Origin: CBCYMI01 sp965183855
GTDB lineage: Bacteria; Pseudomonadota; Alphaproteobacteria; Caulobacterales; Maricaulaceae
Length of the DNA: 32,309 nucleotides
Direction of reading: 5' to 3'
NCBI GenBank assembly: GCA_965183855.1
Contig: CBCYMI010000025.1
Span: 1 to 32,309, forward strand
Part shown: positions 1 through 11,105 of the stretch, one piece after another
How the letters are laid out: each line of letters opens with the position of its first letter
How positions within the stretch are numbered: the first letter of the stretch is position 1
Notes under the pieces: generated by a model
What the model was told of the DNA's origin: nothing
What the model saw: only the letters and a program-made list of their open reading frames with translations
Databases searched by the model: none
Program-made: the position numbers and the translations under genes

Positions 1-3000
1 TATGTTTTAAATAAAAGCATTCAACATTTAAATTCTGGTCAGGATCTTCAATTAGAGGCGTATGATCAAGGCACGAATGCTCGTTTTTATGTTACGGTTC
101 ATGGAGTAGATGAAGGTTCAGGCGGAGGCAATGAGCATATTGGTCGTGGAGAAGTGACAGAAGATCAAAATGTTGATCAAAATGGGAATCTTGTTGCAAA
201 GGGTCAATTAGGTCCAGATTTTCCAGCAGGAACAAGACAACAATTATCCCTTAAGGATAGTTCAGGGACTGTCTATGGTGTCGTTATTATTGATAGTGAT
301 GCTAGTTGGGGTGCATATGTTTTAAATAAAAGCATTCAACGTTTAAATTCTGGTCAGGATCTTCAATTAGAGGCTTATGATCAAGGCACGAATGCTCGTT
401 TTTATGTTACGGTTCATGGAGTAGATGAAGCCTCTGGTATTGGAGGTGATGATAAAGGAGAGGTAACGGAAGATCAGAATGTTACTGGAAACAATTTGCT
501 TGTTACATCTGGTCAGCTTACGGGAGCAGTATTTGAGCCAGGAACTCAGATTATTACAGATAAGAATGGTGCTTCAATAGGTGTTTTAGAGATTAACGCG
601 AATGGATATTGGATGGCTCGTTTTAACAATGGAGCGGAAGCAATTCAGTCTCTTAATTCAGGAGAGAGCGAGCTTTATTATGTAGCTGTTAAGACGGAGA
701 ATGGAGTACAAAAAACCATTTCTCTTACGGTTCATGGAGTAGATGAAGGTTCAGGCGGAGGCAATGAGCATATTGGTCGTGGAGAAGTGACAGAAGATCA
801 AAATGTTGATCAAAATGGGAATCTTGTTGCAAAGGGTCAATTAGGTCCAGATTTTCCAGCAGGAACAAGACAACAATTATCCCTTAAGGATAGTTCAGGG
901 ACTGTCTATGGTGTCGTTATTATTGATAGGGATGGTAGTTGGGGTGCATATGTTTTAAATAAAAGCATTCAACATTTAAATTCTGGTCAGGATCTTCAAT
1001 TAGAGGCGTATGATCAAGGCACGAATGCTCGTTTTTATGTTACGGTTCATGGAGTAGATGAAGTCTCTGGTATTGGAGGTGATGATAAAGGAGAGGTAAC
1101 GGAAGATCAGAATGTTACTGGAAACAATTTGCTTGTTACATCTGGTCAGCTTACGGGAGCAGTATTTGAGCCAGGAACTCAGATTATTACAGATAAGAAT
1201 GATGTTTCAATAGGTGTTTTAGAGATTGACGCGAATGGATATTGGATGGCTCGTTTTAATAATGGAGCGGAAGCAATTCAGTCTCTTAATTCAGGAGAGA
1301 GCGAGCTTTATTATGTAGCTGTTAAGACGGAGAATGGAGTACAAAAAACCATTTCTCTTACGGTTCATGGAGTAGATGAAGATTCAGGCGGAGGCAATGA
1401 GCATATTGGTCGTGGAGAAGTGACAGAAGATCAAAATGTTGATCAAAATGGGAATCTTGTTGCAAAGGGTCAATTAGGTCCAGATTTTCCAGCAGGAACA
1501 AGACAACAATTATCCCTTAAGGATAGTTCAGGGACTGTCTATGGTGTCGTTCTTATTGATAGGGATGGTAGTTGGGGTGCATATGTTTTAAATAAAAGCA
1601 TTCAACATCTAAATTCTGGTCAGGATCTTCAATTAGAGGCTTATGATCAAGGCACGAATGCTCGTTTTTATGTTACGGTTCATGGAGTAGATGAAGTCTC
1701 TGGTATTGGAGGTGATGATAAAGGAGAGGTAACGGAAGATCAGAATGTTACTGGAAACAATTTGCTTGTTACATCTGGTCAGCTTACGGGAGCAGTATTT
1801 GAGCCAGGAACTCAGATTATTACAGATAAGAATGATGTTTCAATAGGTGTTTTAGAGATTGACGCGAATGGATATTGGATGGCTCGTTTTAATAATGGAG
1901 CGGAAGCAATTCAGTCTCTTAATTCAGGAGAGAGCGAGCTTTATTATGTAGCTGTTAAGACGGAGAATGGAGTACAAAAAACCATTTCTCTTACAGTTCA
2001 TGGAGTAGATGAAGTCTCTGGTATTGGAGGTGATGATAAAGGAGAGGTAACGGAAGATCAGAATGTTACTGGAAACAATTTGCTTGTTACATCTGGTCAG
2101 CTTACGGGAGCAGTATTTGAGCCAAAAACTCAGATTATTACAGATAAGAATGATGTTTCAATAGGTGTTTTAGAGATTGACGCGAATGGATATTGGATGG
2201 CTCGTTTTAATAATGGAGCGGAAGCAATTCAGTCTCTTAATTCAGGAGAGAGCGAGCTTTATTATGTAGCTGTTAAGACGGAGAATGGAGTACAAAAAAC
2301 CATTTCTCTTACAGTTCATGGAGTAGATGAAGTCTCTGGTATTGGAGGTGATGATAAAGGAGAGGTAACGGAAGATCAGAATGTTACTGGAAGCAATTTG
2401 CTTGTTACATCTGGTCAGCTTACGGGAGCAGTATTTGAGCCAAAAACTCAGATTATTACAGATAAGAATGGTACTTCAATAGGTGTTTTAGAGATTAACG
2501 CGAATGGATATTGGATGGCTCGTTTTAACAATGGAGCGGAAGCAATTCAGTCTCTTAATTCAGGAGAGAGCGAGCTTTATTATGTAGCTGTTAAGACGGA
2601 GAATGGAGTACAAAAAACTATTTCTCTTACGGTTCATGGAGTAGATGAAGTCTCTGGTATTGGAGGCGATGATAAAGGAGAGGTTAAAGAAGATGGTACA
2701 CTTAATGCGTCAGGTAAGCTAAATTCAGGAACTGACTCTTCCTTTGAAACGGCATCAGACCAGAAAGGTAATTATGGTTCTTTCAGCATAGATAAGGATG
2801 GTAATTGGATCTATGTGCTTGATAATAATAGTGATGCTGTTCAGGGTCTTAAAGAAGGTCAAGAAGTTACAGATAGATATACATTTAAAACTGAAGATGG
2901 TCGTACCAAAACGGTTGTGATAACGATTACAGGTGAAAATGATCCTGTTGAGAACGTAGGAGAGATAGATGATCAGTCTTCTATTCCTGATCAGAATGTT

Positions 3001-5988
3001 AATCTTGATACCTCTGGTTATTTTAAAGATATAGATGGAGATGATCTGACCTATAGTGTAACGGGACTTCCTCCTGGTTTAAGTATTGATCCGAATACGG
3101 GTAGAATTACAGGTAGAACGGATCCTTCAATTACAGGGAGACATACCGTTAAGGTTACGGCAAGTGATGGTAGAACATCTACAGTTCAGGAGTTTGATTG
3201 GGTTGTTGATAGCAAGCCACCTATTACAGGTCAGAATGATGGGAATGTTGAAGAAGATGGCATTCTTAGAGAAACAGGTAAGATAAACTCTATTAATGGT
3301 AGTCTTTTTGAAACGGTATCAGACCAGAAAGGTAATTATGGTTCTTTCAGCGTAGATAAGGATGGTAATTGGATCTATGTGCTTGATAATAATAGTGATG
3401 CTGTTCAGGGTCTTAAAGAAGGTCAAGAAGTTACAGATAGCTATACATTTAAAACTGAAGATGGTCGTACCAAAACGGTTGTGATAACGATTACAGGTGA
3501 AAATGATCCTGTTGAGAACGTAGGAGAGATAGATGATCAGTCTTCTATTCCTGATCAGAATGTTAATCTTGATACCTCTGGTTATTTTAAAGATATAGAT
3601 GGAGATAATCTGACCTATAGTGTAACGGGACTTCCTCCTGGTTTAAGTATTAATCCGAATACGGGTAGAATTACAGGTAGAACGGATCCTTCAATTACAG
3701 GGAGTTATACCGTTAAGGTTACGGCAAGTGATGGTAGAACATCTACAGTTCAGGAGTTTGATTGGGTTGTTGATAGCAAGCCACCTATTACAGGTCAGAA
3801 TGATGGGAATGTTGAAGAAGATGGCATTCTTAGAGAAACAGGTAAGATAAACTCTATTAATGGTAGTCTTTTTGAAACGGTATCAGACCAGAAAGGTAAT
3901 TATGGTTCTTTCAGCGTAGATAAGGATGGTAATTGGATCTATGTGCTTGATAATAATAGTGATGCTGTTCAGGGTCTTAAAGAAGGTCAAGAAGTTACAG
4001 ATAGCTATACATTTAAAACTGAAGATGGTCGTACCAAAACGGTTGTGATAACGATTACAGGTGAAAATGATCCTGTTGAGAACGTAGGAGAGATAGATGA
4101 TCAGTCTTCTATTCCTGATCAGAATGTTAATCTTGATACCTCTGGTTATTTTAAAGATATAGATGGAGATGATCTGACCTATAGTGTAACGGGACTTCCT
4201 CCTGGTTTAAGTATTGATCCGAATACGGGTAGAATTACAGGTAGAACGGATCCTTCAATTACAGGGAGTTATACCGTTAAGGTTACGGCAAGTGATGGTA
4301 GAACATCTACAGTTCAGGAGTTTGATTGGGTTGCTGATAGCAAGCTACCTATTACAGGTCAGAATGATGGGAATATTGAAGAAGATGGTACACTTAATGC
4401 GTCAGGTAAGCTAAATTCAGGAACTGACTCTTCCTTTGAAACGGCATCAGACCAGAAAGGTAATTATGGTTCTTTCAGCATAGATAAGGATGGTAATTGG
4501 ATCTATGTGCTTGATAATAATAGTGATGCTGTTCAGGGTCTTAAAGAAGGTCAAGAAGTTACAGATAGCTATACATTTAAAACTGAAGATGGTCGTACCA
4601 AAACGGTTGTGATAACGATTACAGGTGAAAATGATCCTGTTGAGAACGTAGGAGAGATAGATGATCAGTCTTCTATTCCTGATCAGAATGTTAATCTTGA
4701 TACCTCTGGTTATTTTAAAGATATAGATGGAGATGATCTGACCTATAGTGTAACGGGACTTCCTCCTGGTTTAAGTATTGATCCGAATACGGGTAGAATT
4801 ACAGGTAGAACGGATCCTTCAATTACAGGGAGTTATACCGTTAAGGTTACGGCAAGTGATGGTAGAACATCTACAGTTCAGGAGTTTGATTGGGTTGTTG
4901 ATAGCAAGCCACCTATTACAGGTCAGAATGATGGGAATATTGAAGAAGATGGTACACTTAATGCGTCAGGTAAGCTAAATTCAGGAACTGACTCTTCCTT
5001 TGAAACGGCATCAGACCAGAAAGGTAATTATGGTTCTTTCAGCATAGATAAGGATGGTAATTGGATCTATGTGCTTGATAATAATAGTGATGCTGTTCAG
5101 GGTCTTAAAGAAGGTCAAGAAGTTACAGATAGCTATACATTTAAAACTGAAGATGGTCGTACCAAAACGGTTGTGATAACGATTATAGGTGAAAATGATC
5201 CAACACAAGCATCAGGAAAAATTGATGATAGAACAGCTATTCCTGGAGAAGAAAATATTAGTATTGATACTTCAAAAGGCTTTACAGATCGTGATAATGA
5301 CAAATTAACTTATACAGCGACTGGACTTCCTCCTGGCTTGAAAATTGATCCAAATACTGGACAGATTACAGGAAATATTGATCCTAATTTGCTGCCTAGA
5401 GATTATCTTGTTACAGTTACGGCGACAGATGGCATGTCACCCCCTGCTCGTCAGAACTTTGTTCTGATTGTTGATAATAATAATGTGATTCCTGATGAGC
5501 AAACGACAGAGCCAAACGAATTTGGCAAACTAGATAGAGGATCTCTTGATGATTATTATTTCTCTGACCTTCATACGGAAATACATGATGGAATTATGAA
5601 TGACTATTTTAGCTTTACAGATAAAAATCCACGTTTTTCCGTAAAAGAAGGATTACTGGGAGATATCAGGGTTTATATTGATTATGGAAGTGTGCAATCA
5701 GGTGCTTTCATGTCTCCTGTCTCTGATATTGAACCTGAAAATTATTATCTTACAATGCCAGATGTTAAAATAGATCAAAGCTGGGATAGTGTATTAAATA
5801 AAATAGGAGACAGAGTTGTCTATAAAAGTTCTGATATTAGAGAAGGTGGAGCATCATATATAAGGAAAAGAATTATAACTAAACGGACAAAAGTTATGAA
5901 AGGTCCTGTTATATTTGAAAATAATAATCAGCTGCAAATTGATCCTAAGTCAGGAAACTGTAATTTCTGTTTCTTTACAATAAAGTAA
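1..5988 (+). CDS. Giant VCBS/putative-Ig repeat surface or secreted protein (5' end outside window)
   Basis: The frame is open from base 1, so this is the last 1995 residues of a larger protein. Modules in order: the end of one module; alternating VCBS-like modules of two kinds starting at bases 148, 781, 1414 (type A1, about 103 aa) and 457, 1090, 1723, 2041, 2359 (type A2, 106-108 aa); then five classic VCBS modules (EDGTLNASGKL type) at 2677, 3241, 3805, 4369 and 4933. Each of those five is followed by a putative-Ig (He_PIG-like) domain with the LPPGLSIDPNTGRITG motif. The last Ig domain is divergent, and a unique tail of about 165 aa follows. No RTX nonapeptides are visible. The only cysteines are a C-x-x-C near the C-terminus. 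Such proteins are usually large exported adhesins or biofilm proteins, often type I secreted; export is inferred, since the N-terminus is missing. The 633-bp and 564-bp DNA repeats are nearly identical, so the assembled copy number could be wrong. Confidence 0.9.
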   Translation, partial: YVLNKSIQHLNSGQDLQLEAYDQGTNARFYVTVHGVDEGSGGGNEHIGRGEVTEDQNVDQNGNLVAKGQLGPDFPAGTRQQLSLKDSSGTVYGVVIIDSDASWGAYVLNKSIQRLNSGQDLQLEAYDQGTNARFYVTVHGVDEASGIGGDDKGEVTEDQNVTGNNLLVTSGQLTGAVFEPGTQIITDKNGASIGVLEINANGYWMARFNNGAEAIQSLNSGESELYYVAVKTENGVQKTISLTVHGVDEGSGGGNEHIGRGEVTEDQNVDQNGNLVAKGQLGPDFPAGTRQQLSLKDSSGTVYGVVIIDRDGSWGAYVLNKSIQHLNSGQDLQLEAYDQGTNARFYVTVHGVDEVSGIGGDDKGEVTEDQNVTGNNLLVTSGQLTGAVFEPGTQIITDKNDVSIGVLEIDANGYWMARFNNGAEAIQSLNSGESELYYVAVKTENGVQKTISLTVHGVDEDSGGGNEHIGRGEVTEDQNVDQNGNLVAKGQLGPDFPAGTRQQLSLKDSSGTVYGVVLIDRDGSWGAYVLNKSIQHLNSGQDLQLEAYDQGTNARFYVTVHGVDEVSGIGGDDKGEVTEDQNVTGNNLLVTSGQLTGAVFEPGTQIITDKNDVSIGVLEIDANGYWMARFNNGAEAIQSLNSGESELYYVAVKTENGVQKTISLTVHGVDEVSGIGGDDKGEVTEDQNVTGNNLLVTSGQLTGAVFEPKTQIITDKNDVSIGVLEIDANGYWMARFNNGAEAIQSLNSGESELYYVAVKTENGVQKTISLTVHGVDEVSGIGGDDKGEVTEDQNVTGSNLLVTSGQLTGAVFEPKTQIITDKNGTSIGVLEINANGYWMARFNNGAEAIQSLNSGESELYYVAVKTENGVQKTISLTVHGVDEVSGIGGDDKGEVKEDGTLNASGKLNSGTDSSFETASDQKGNYGSFSIDKDGNWIYVLDNNSDAVQGLKEGQEVTDRYTFKTEDGRTKTVVITITGENDPVENVGEIDDQSSIPDQNVNLDTSGYFKDIDGDDLTYSVTGLPPGLSIDPNTGRITGRTDPSITGRHTVKVTASDGRTSTVQEFDWVVDSKPPITGQNDGNVEEDGILRETGKINSINGSLFETVSDQKGNYGSFSVDKDGNWIYVLDNNSDAVQGLKEGQEVTDSYTFKTEDGRTKTVVITITGENDPVENVGEIDDQSSIPDQNVNLDTSGYFKDIDGDNLTYSVTGLPPGLSINPNTGRITGRTDPSITGSYTVKVTASDGRTSTVQEFDWVVDSKPPITGQNDGNVEEDGILRETGKINSINGSLFETVSDQKGNYGSFSVDKDGNWIYVLDNNSDAVQGLKEGQEVTDSYTFKTEDGRTKTVVITITGENDPVENVGEIDDQSSIPDQNVNLDTSGYFKDIDGDDLTYSVTGLPPGLSIDPNTGRITGRTDPSITGSYTVKVTASDGRTSTVQEFDWVADSKLPITGQNDGNIEEDGTLNASGKLNSGTDSSFETASDQKGNYGSFSIDKDGNWIYVLDNNSDAVQGLKEGQEVTDSYTFKTEDGRTKTVVITITGENDPVENVGEIDDQSSIPDQNVNLDTSGYFKDIDGDDLTYSVTGLPPGLSIDPNTGRITGRTDPSITGSYTVKVTASDGRTSTVQEFDWVVDSKPPITGQNDGNIEEDGTLNASGKLNSGTDSSFETASDQKGNYGSFSIDKDGNWIYVLDNNSDAVQGLKEGQEVTDSYTFKTEDGRTKTVVITIIGENDPTQASGKIDDRTAIPGEENISIDTSKGFTDRDNDKLTYTATGLPPGLKIDPNTGQITGNIDPNLLPRDYLVTVTATDGMSPPARQNFVLIVDNNNVIPDEQTTEPNEFGKLDRGSLDDYYFSDLHTEIHDGIMNDYFSFTDKNPRFSVKEGLLGDIRVYIDYGSVQSGAFMSPVSDIEPENYYLTMPDVKIDQSWDSVLNKIGDRVVYKSSDIREGGASYIRKRIITKRTKVMKGPVIFENNNQLQIDPKSGNCNFCFFTIK
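148..2676 (+). repeat. Tandem array of VCBS-like modules, 633-bp and 318-bp periods
   Basis: The A1 modules start at 148, 781 and 1414, exactly 633 bp apart. A2 modules start at 457, 1090 and 1723 (633 bp apart) and then at 2041 and 2359 (318 bp apart). The higher-order unit is therefore A1+A2, followed by two extra A2 copies. The copies differ at only a few scattered bases, for example the codons around DSDAS versus DRDGS and EPGTQ versus EPKTQ. This points to very recent duplication or ongoing gene conversion. Confidence 0.92.
2677..5487 (+). repeat. Tandem array of 564-bp VCBS plus Ig modules (five copies, last divergent)
   Basis: Modules begin at 2677, 3241, 3805, 4369 and 4933, all exactly 564 bp (188 codons) apart. 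Copies 1, 4 and 5 start with the DGTLNASGKLNSG variant, while copies 2 and 3 carry DGILRETGKINSING, so the array is a mosaic of two front-end versions joined to the same rear half. The Ig half after copy 5 (about 5200-5487) is clearly divergent and marks the end of the homogenised region. Confidence 0.92.
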
Positions 5989-6308
5989 TAAATTTAAAAA
6001 TTGATATAATATTCTCTTAAAAAAGGAATCCATCATTCGATGTTATATTTGGTTTAAATATAACATCGAGATTCCTTTTTTTATTTTTTCAAAACATCAT
6101 TTGTTTTAACTTGAAAATAGCAAGAAAATATTTTGATCTTATCTGTATAACTTAACGGTCAGGTTTTTTTTAAAATATTTCTATTTGCATGCTTTATTTT
6201 TTTGTCATAATTATGTTTATAAATAGATATGTTTATATTTAAATCTTGTTCTTGATAAAGATTTGAAGATAAATAAAATGGAGTGATACAAACAAATTTA
6301 TATTTTTA
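5989..6308. other. Intergenic region between giant gene and rhomboid gene
   Basis: It contains the terminator at 6018-6089 and then AT-rich sequence without a convincing gene. A GGAG at 6280-6283 looks like a ribosome-binding site but is about 25 bases from the TTG at 6309, so it does not clearly serve the rhomboid gene. Confidence 0.6.
6018..6089 (+). terminator. Strong intrinsic terminator after the giant gene
   Basis: There are two nested perfect stems: an A-rich arm with GGAATC at 6020-6030 pairs with GATTCC plus a T run at 6069-6082, and an 11-bp inner stem pairs 6038-6048 with 6058-6068 around a short loop. A T tract follows. It lies 30 bases after the stop codon. Because the outer arm begins with A residues, it could also work on the opposite strand. 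Confidence 0.9.
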
Positions 6309-6953
6309 TTGAAAGCTTTTAGAAAAATGAAGCGACAGCCAATTTTCCAGAATGTGCCTGATATTGTTTTTTGGGTTTTTGGAGTGATTATTTTATTCAG
6401 TATAACAGACCTGTTTGCAGGTTTTGAGATAAAAACTTCTTTGATGAATTATTTTGCATTAATGAATAAAACTGCGTATTCCCAGGTTGGAAACAGACCT
6501 TTTTTAGGAGGATTATCCCTATTTGGACATGTCTTATTGCATGCAAACCTAGGACATTTATTTATGAATGTTATGTTTGGATTTGTCTTAAGTGTTCCGA
6601 TTGCAAGAGCTTTAGGAAATAGGTTAAAGGGAAAACTTTATTTTATTGTATTTTTTCTGCTAAGTGCTGTTGGGGGTGCAATTGCATTTTTTCTTTTGGA
6701 AGAAAAATCCTATCCTGTTATTGCAATTGGTGCTTCATCCTCTGTCTCTGGTCTTTTTGCAGGTCTTGCCTATTTAATAGGGGGATGGAGAAATGTATTG
6801 ATATGGTCTGTTGCTATATTGGTTGTAAATTTGATTGGTATTGCAATAGCAGGCATGAATGGGAGCTCAATTGCCTGGAGTGCTCATTTAGGAGGATATA
6901 TTTCAGGAGCCGTATTAATATTTTTATATAAAAAGTTTTATATTCTAGAATAA
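6309..6953 (+). CDS. Rhomboid-family intramembrane serine protease
   Basis: A 214-aa polytopic membrane protein. Rhomboid hallmarks are visible: the HANLGHLFMN segment (about 78-87) in the second core helix, the catalytic G-x-S-x motif GASSS with Ser143, and the catalytic His193 in AHLGGYISG near the last helix. Rhomboids cleave membrane proteins within or next to their transmembrane segments; the substrate cannot be told here. The start is uncertain: TTG at 6309 gives the full length, and ATG at 6327 removes six residues; neither has a well-spaced ribosome-binding site. The gene stands alone, with a terminator upstream and non-coding sequence downstream. Confidence 0.85.
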   Translation: MKAFRKMKRQPIFQNVPDIVFWVFGVIILFSITDLFAGFEIKTSLMNYFALMNKTAYSQVGNRPFLGGLSLFGHVLLHANLGHLFMNVMFGFVLSVPIARALGNRLKGKLYFIVFFLLSAVGGAIAFFLLEEKSYPVIAIGASSSVSGLFAGLAYLIGGWRNVLIWSVAILVVNLIGIAIAGMNGSSIAWSAHLGGYISGAVLIFLYKKFYILE

Positions 6954-7431
6954 TTTGCTTCTTTTAAGCCTGTTATTTTTATATGAAAGATAGAAGGGTC
7001 AAGGTATAGAGAAGCATGGTTTTTAATAGATTATTCAAATAGGTTTAAAATATAAAACCAAATTTCGAGAAGAAGTATTCATTCATATTATCTATTTATC
7101 AGACAATAAATCGTAATTTATGGTTTATTTTATTAGCTCTGCCAATTGGAAATTAAGGATTTAATCTAAAGAATGGGGATTTTATATATAAGGGCTTAAT
7201 CGATAATCTGTTGAAAATAGCATTATGGTTTAAGTTGTCTCGGCTGTTTCATACTGAAATCTAACCCCACATTTTTTCAAAAACAAAGGGAATTATTTTT
7301 GAGTAAATGCAGTGTGTTTTTTAAGTCAGTGTGTTTTCTAAATGCTCTTTTAGCTTATAACCAGAATTTCTTAATCTTGTTTATATACTGCCGTTTATGT
7401 GAGCATGTTTTTTTAGACATTGTAGGGGGAT
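6954..7431. other. Non-coding AT-rich stretch
   Basis: I see no gene here. An 11-bp direct repeat (CAGTGTGTTTT) occurs at 7310-7320 and 7327-7337. A T-rich tract with CCCCAC at about 7262-7270 resembles nothing I can name with confidence. Confidence 0.5.
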
Positions 7432-7677
7432 ATGATTGATGTAATAAAATCTTACGACAATTTTTTAAGATATTACACTATAAATGTGATAGCCGTTGAT
7501 ATGCATAAGCTCCGTCAATCTCTAGCTTGCGTGCAAATATTTCTTCGTAATACCAATCAAGATAGGCCGTTATTGCTTGCTTTGTGCCTTATTACCTTAT
7601 TGTGCTGGGTGCCTACTATATTTGCAGTGTTTACAACAGATCGAAACTGTGATTTCACACACGAAAAATTCAAATAG
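7432..7677 (+). CDS. Possible small single-pass membrane protein
   Basis: An 81-aa reading frame whose ATG is preceded by a strong AGGGGGA at 7424-7430. The core may start at the internal Met24, where the sequence becomes MHKLRQSL. One likely transmembrane helix spans about residues 46-67 (RPLLLALCLITLLCWVPTIF), with a short polar tail after it. I do not recognise a family. The good Shine-Dalgarno and the helix support a real gene; the short length and AT-rich surroundings argue for caution. Confidence 0.42.
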   Translation: MIDVIKSYDNFLRYYTINVIAVDMHKLRQSLACVQIFLRNTNQDRPLLLALCLITLLCWVPTIFAVFTTDRNCDFTHEKFK

Positions 7678-7769
7678 AAGGTGTTGCGTTTTTTCAGATC
7701 ATTTACAATGAGGTATTATAAGGGAGTTTCATAGATAAACCTTAACATATAAGAGTATTTAGAGAGTTT

Positions 7770-8720
7770 TTATATATTAAGAGATTGCTTTGCGCTTAGA
7801 ATATCTGGAATCTGTCTATTCATGGCTTGATAGCCAAGCTCAATCATTTCTTCTGCGCGATTAAACTCCATTAATCCAATATGGCCAATTGGTGGCAAAA
7901 TATAGATATCTGGTGGATCTGCGGCTAGTCTGGATCGTGATAGTCTATCCATTACAATATTTAAAGTTGCCATTAATACACTACTCAGTCCCGGCTTTTT
8001 TGATCGATTCTTACGTTTGTTTTTACGGATGAGTGTTTTTGGCATATGTTTACTAATGGGATGACCATCCCAAAAGGTATCATCAGCAGAATAATTCTTG
8101 CTATATCCAACTGGACCGAAAGCATCTCCATTTAATCCGACTGCAATTACCAAACGTGCACCAAATGCACGGCATACAGAAACGGGAATTGGATTTACCA
8201 ATGCGCCATCAATCATCCATCTATTATTGATTTGAATTGGGGGAAATGCGCCAGGCAATGCAAAAGAAGCTCTAAGGGCGGGTACCAAAGCGCCTTCTCT
8301 GAGCCAGATTTCATGTCCTGTTCCCATTTCTGTTGAAACAGCAAGAAATCGTTTTGAAAGATCTTCAATATTAAGGCCTTCCAGATGTTTTTTCAAAACG
8401 CGATTTAGTCTTTCACCTCGGATAAAGCTATTACCACCTAATCTGAAGTCAATATAACGAAACAGACTTGTTTTATTTAAGGAGAGCGCCCAATTTTCTA
8501 AAATATCTAGTTTTCCAGCAAGATAGGCTGCGCCAACAAGAGCGCCTATAGAAGAGCCTGCAAGAATATCAATTTCTATATTTGCTTCTTTTAATGCTTT
8601 AAGGGCACCAATATGTGTCCAGCCACGCGCCGCGCCGCCGCCTAGTGCGAGACCCATTAGTATTTTGGGTTGGGTTTCATTTGAATCTATCTGAATCATA
8701 CTAAATATTTTAATGATCAT
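7770..8720 (-). CDS. Patatin-like phospholipase (RssA/NTE type)
   Basis: A 316-aa cytosolic-type patatin domain protein. It shows the oxyanion-hole motif GGGAARG (27-33), the nucleophile elbow GSSIG (55-59, catalytic Ser57) and the D-G-A motif with catalytic Asp171, in the usual order for the bacterial RssA/YchK group, which are serine hydrolases acting on acyl lipids. The C-terminal part after about residue 200 contains a basic linker (KNKRKNRSKK) and then a short helical end. The start could be Met1 or Met8; neither has a clear ribosome-binding site. It is convergent with the small frame at 7432-7677 and has no operon partner. Confidence 0.88.
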   Translation of the reverse strand: MIIKIFSMIQIDSNETQPKILMGLALGGGAARGWTHIGALKALKEANIEIDILAGSSIGALVGAAYLAGKLDILENWALSLNKTSLFRYIDFRLGGNSFIRGERLNRVLKKHLEGLNIEDLSKRFLAVSTEMGTGHEIWLREGALVPALRASFALPGAFPPIQINNRWMIDGALVNPIPVSVCRAFGARLVIAVGLNGDAFGPVGYSKNYSADDTFWDGHPISKHMPKTLIRKNKRKNRSKKPGLSSVLMATLNIVMDRLSRSRLAADPPDIYILPPIGHIGLMEFNRAEEMIELGYQAMNRQIPDILSAKQSLNI

Positions 8721-9002
8721 AAAAAGTTATAATCAAAACATATAGAGCAATAACATTTCAGGCGCAAGTTAAAGAAAGCATTTAATATTCTGATTTATAA
8801 TATTTTATATTTTATCGAATATCATCCTATTTAAGTTTGGTGTTTTTCTCTCTTAATGTATTGGGCTTGGAAATTAAAAATGTGTTTCACGCATAAAGTT
8901 TCAGTGTTTTTTACCACATTTTATTATCTATCAAAAGGTTCGTTTATATAGATGAACTCTGCAACAGAAAAACATTCATTCATCATTATCAATTCAGTAT
9001 TA

Positions 9003-9035
9003 TAGAGCATTGTCGATAGAGCATTGTCGATAGAG
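9003..9035. repeat. 14-bp tandem repeat, two copies plus a partial
   Basis: The unit TAGAGCATTGTCGA occurs at 9003-9016 and 9017-9030, followed by a partial TAGAG. No function is evident. Confidence 0.8.
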
Positions 9036-9317
9036 ATTGATTCCTTATATAAAACAAAATGAAAAGATGCAGTATTATTCGATTGTTTTTTTCTTTTTGT
9101 ATTTTTCATTTGGGTGTTTCATTTAGAAACTTATTGATAAATAAGGACTTTTTTTTAAAGCATGGTTCTTTTTTAGCTTTAGAGTTTTATCCGGTGTACA
9201 AACGGTATTTTATTTGATATAATGATATTAAATATTGTTTTTCTCCAGAATTTTCTATTGTTAACGTCTTTATTTGTATGTTTTTGAAGATTTATGCAAA
9301 AAAAAATAAAAAGACGG

Positions 9318-9346
9318 TTGACAGATGGCTCTGATGGTTCTAGAAA
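9318..9346 (+). promoter_or_regulatory. Candidate sigma-70 type promoter for the rRNA operon
   Basis: A perfect -35 TTGACA (9318-9323) is followed after exactly 17 bases by TAGAAA (9341-9346) as a weak -10. It is about 275 bases upstream of the 16S gene. A second TTGACG (9511-9516) may be another -35, but its -10 is poor. Confidence 0.5.
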
Positions 9347-9620
9347 CCAGCATCTCAGCACGAAATTATTTTTAAAAAAAGCGAGGCTGAGTGATGAGAA
9401 TGGAAAGTTGTTTAACATCGTGAATAAAAGGAAGAGAAACGCAGGCGACGACATAATCGATCTGGTTTTTTTCAGGCTTAATTGCTTGATTGGTAAAGTC
9501 AGATTGCTTGTTGACGTGCCGGCGTTTTAATTTAAGACAAATTGTCAGTCTAAATAGTATAAGCTTTTAGGCAGGCAACCGTTAATTTTTAACGTCAGTA
9601 TATATAAATGTCAGCAAATC

Positions 9621-11105
<1,485 letters not shown>

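Larger units (their letters stand above)
8721..9620. other. Long non-coding region upstream of the rRNA operon
   Basis: About 900 bases with no supported protein gene. It contains a 14-bp tandem repeat at 9003-9030 and two candidate rRNA promoters (about 9318-9346 and 9511-9536). Short reading frames on both strands lack ribosome-binding sites and protein-like composition. Confidence 0.6.

Noticed and set aside
3086..4978. Three near-identical 66-aa frames inside the giant gene
   Set aside because: They are shadow frames produced by the 564-bp repeat in another phase.
148..5200. Regular repeats resembling a CRISPR array
   Set aside because: The units are 318-633 bp, in frame, and encode VCBS and Ig domains; no short repeat-spacer pattern exists.
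5488..5985. RTX calcium-binding repeats in the tail of the giant protein
   Set aside because: No GGxGxDxxx nonapeptides are present.
8924..9109. 61-aa minus-strand frame starting MKNTKRKKQ
   Set aside because: No ribosome-binding site, overlaps a tandem repeat, no recognisable features.
9294..9530. 78-aa plus-strand frame upstream of 16S
   Set aside because: It overlaps the candidate rRNA promoter, has no ribosome-binding site and resembles no protein.
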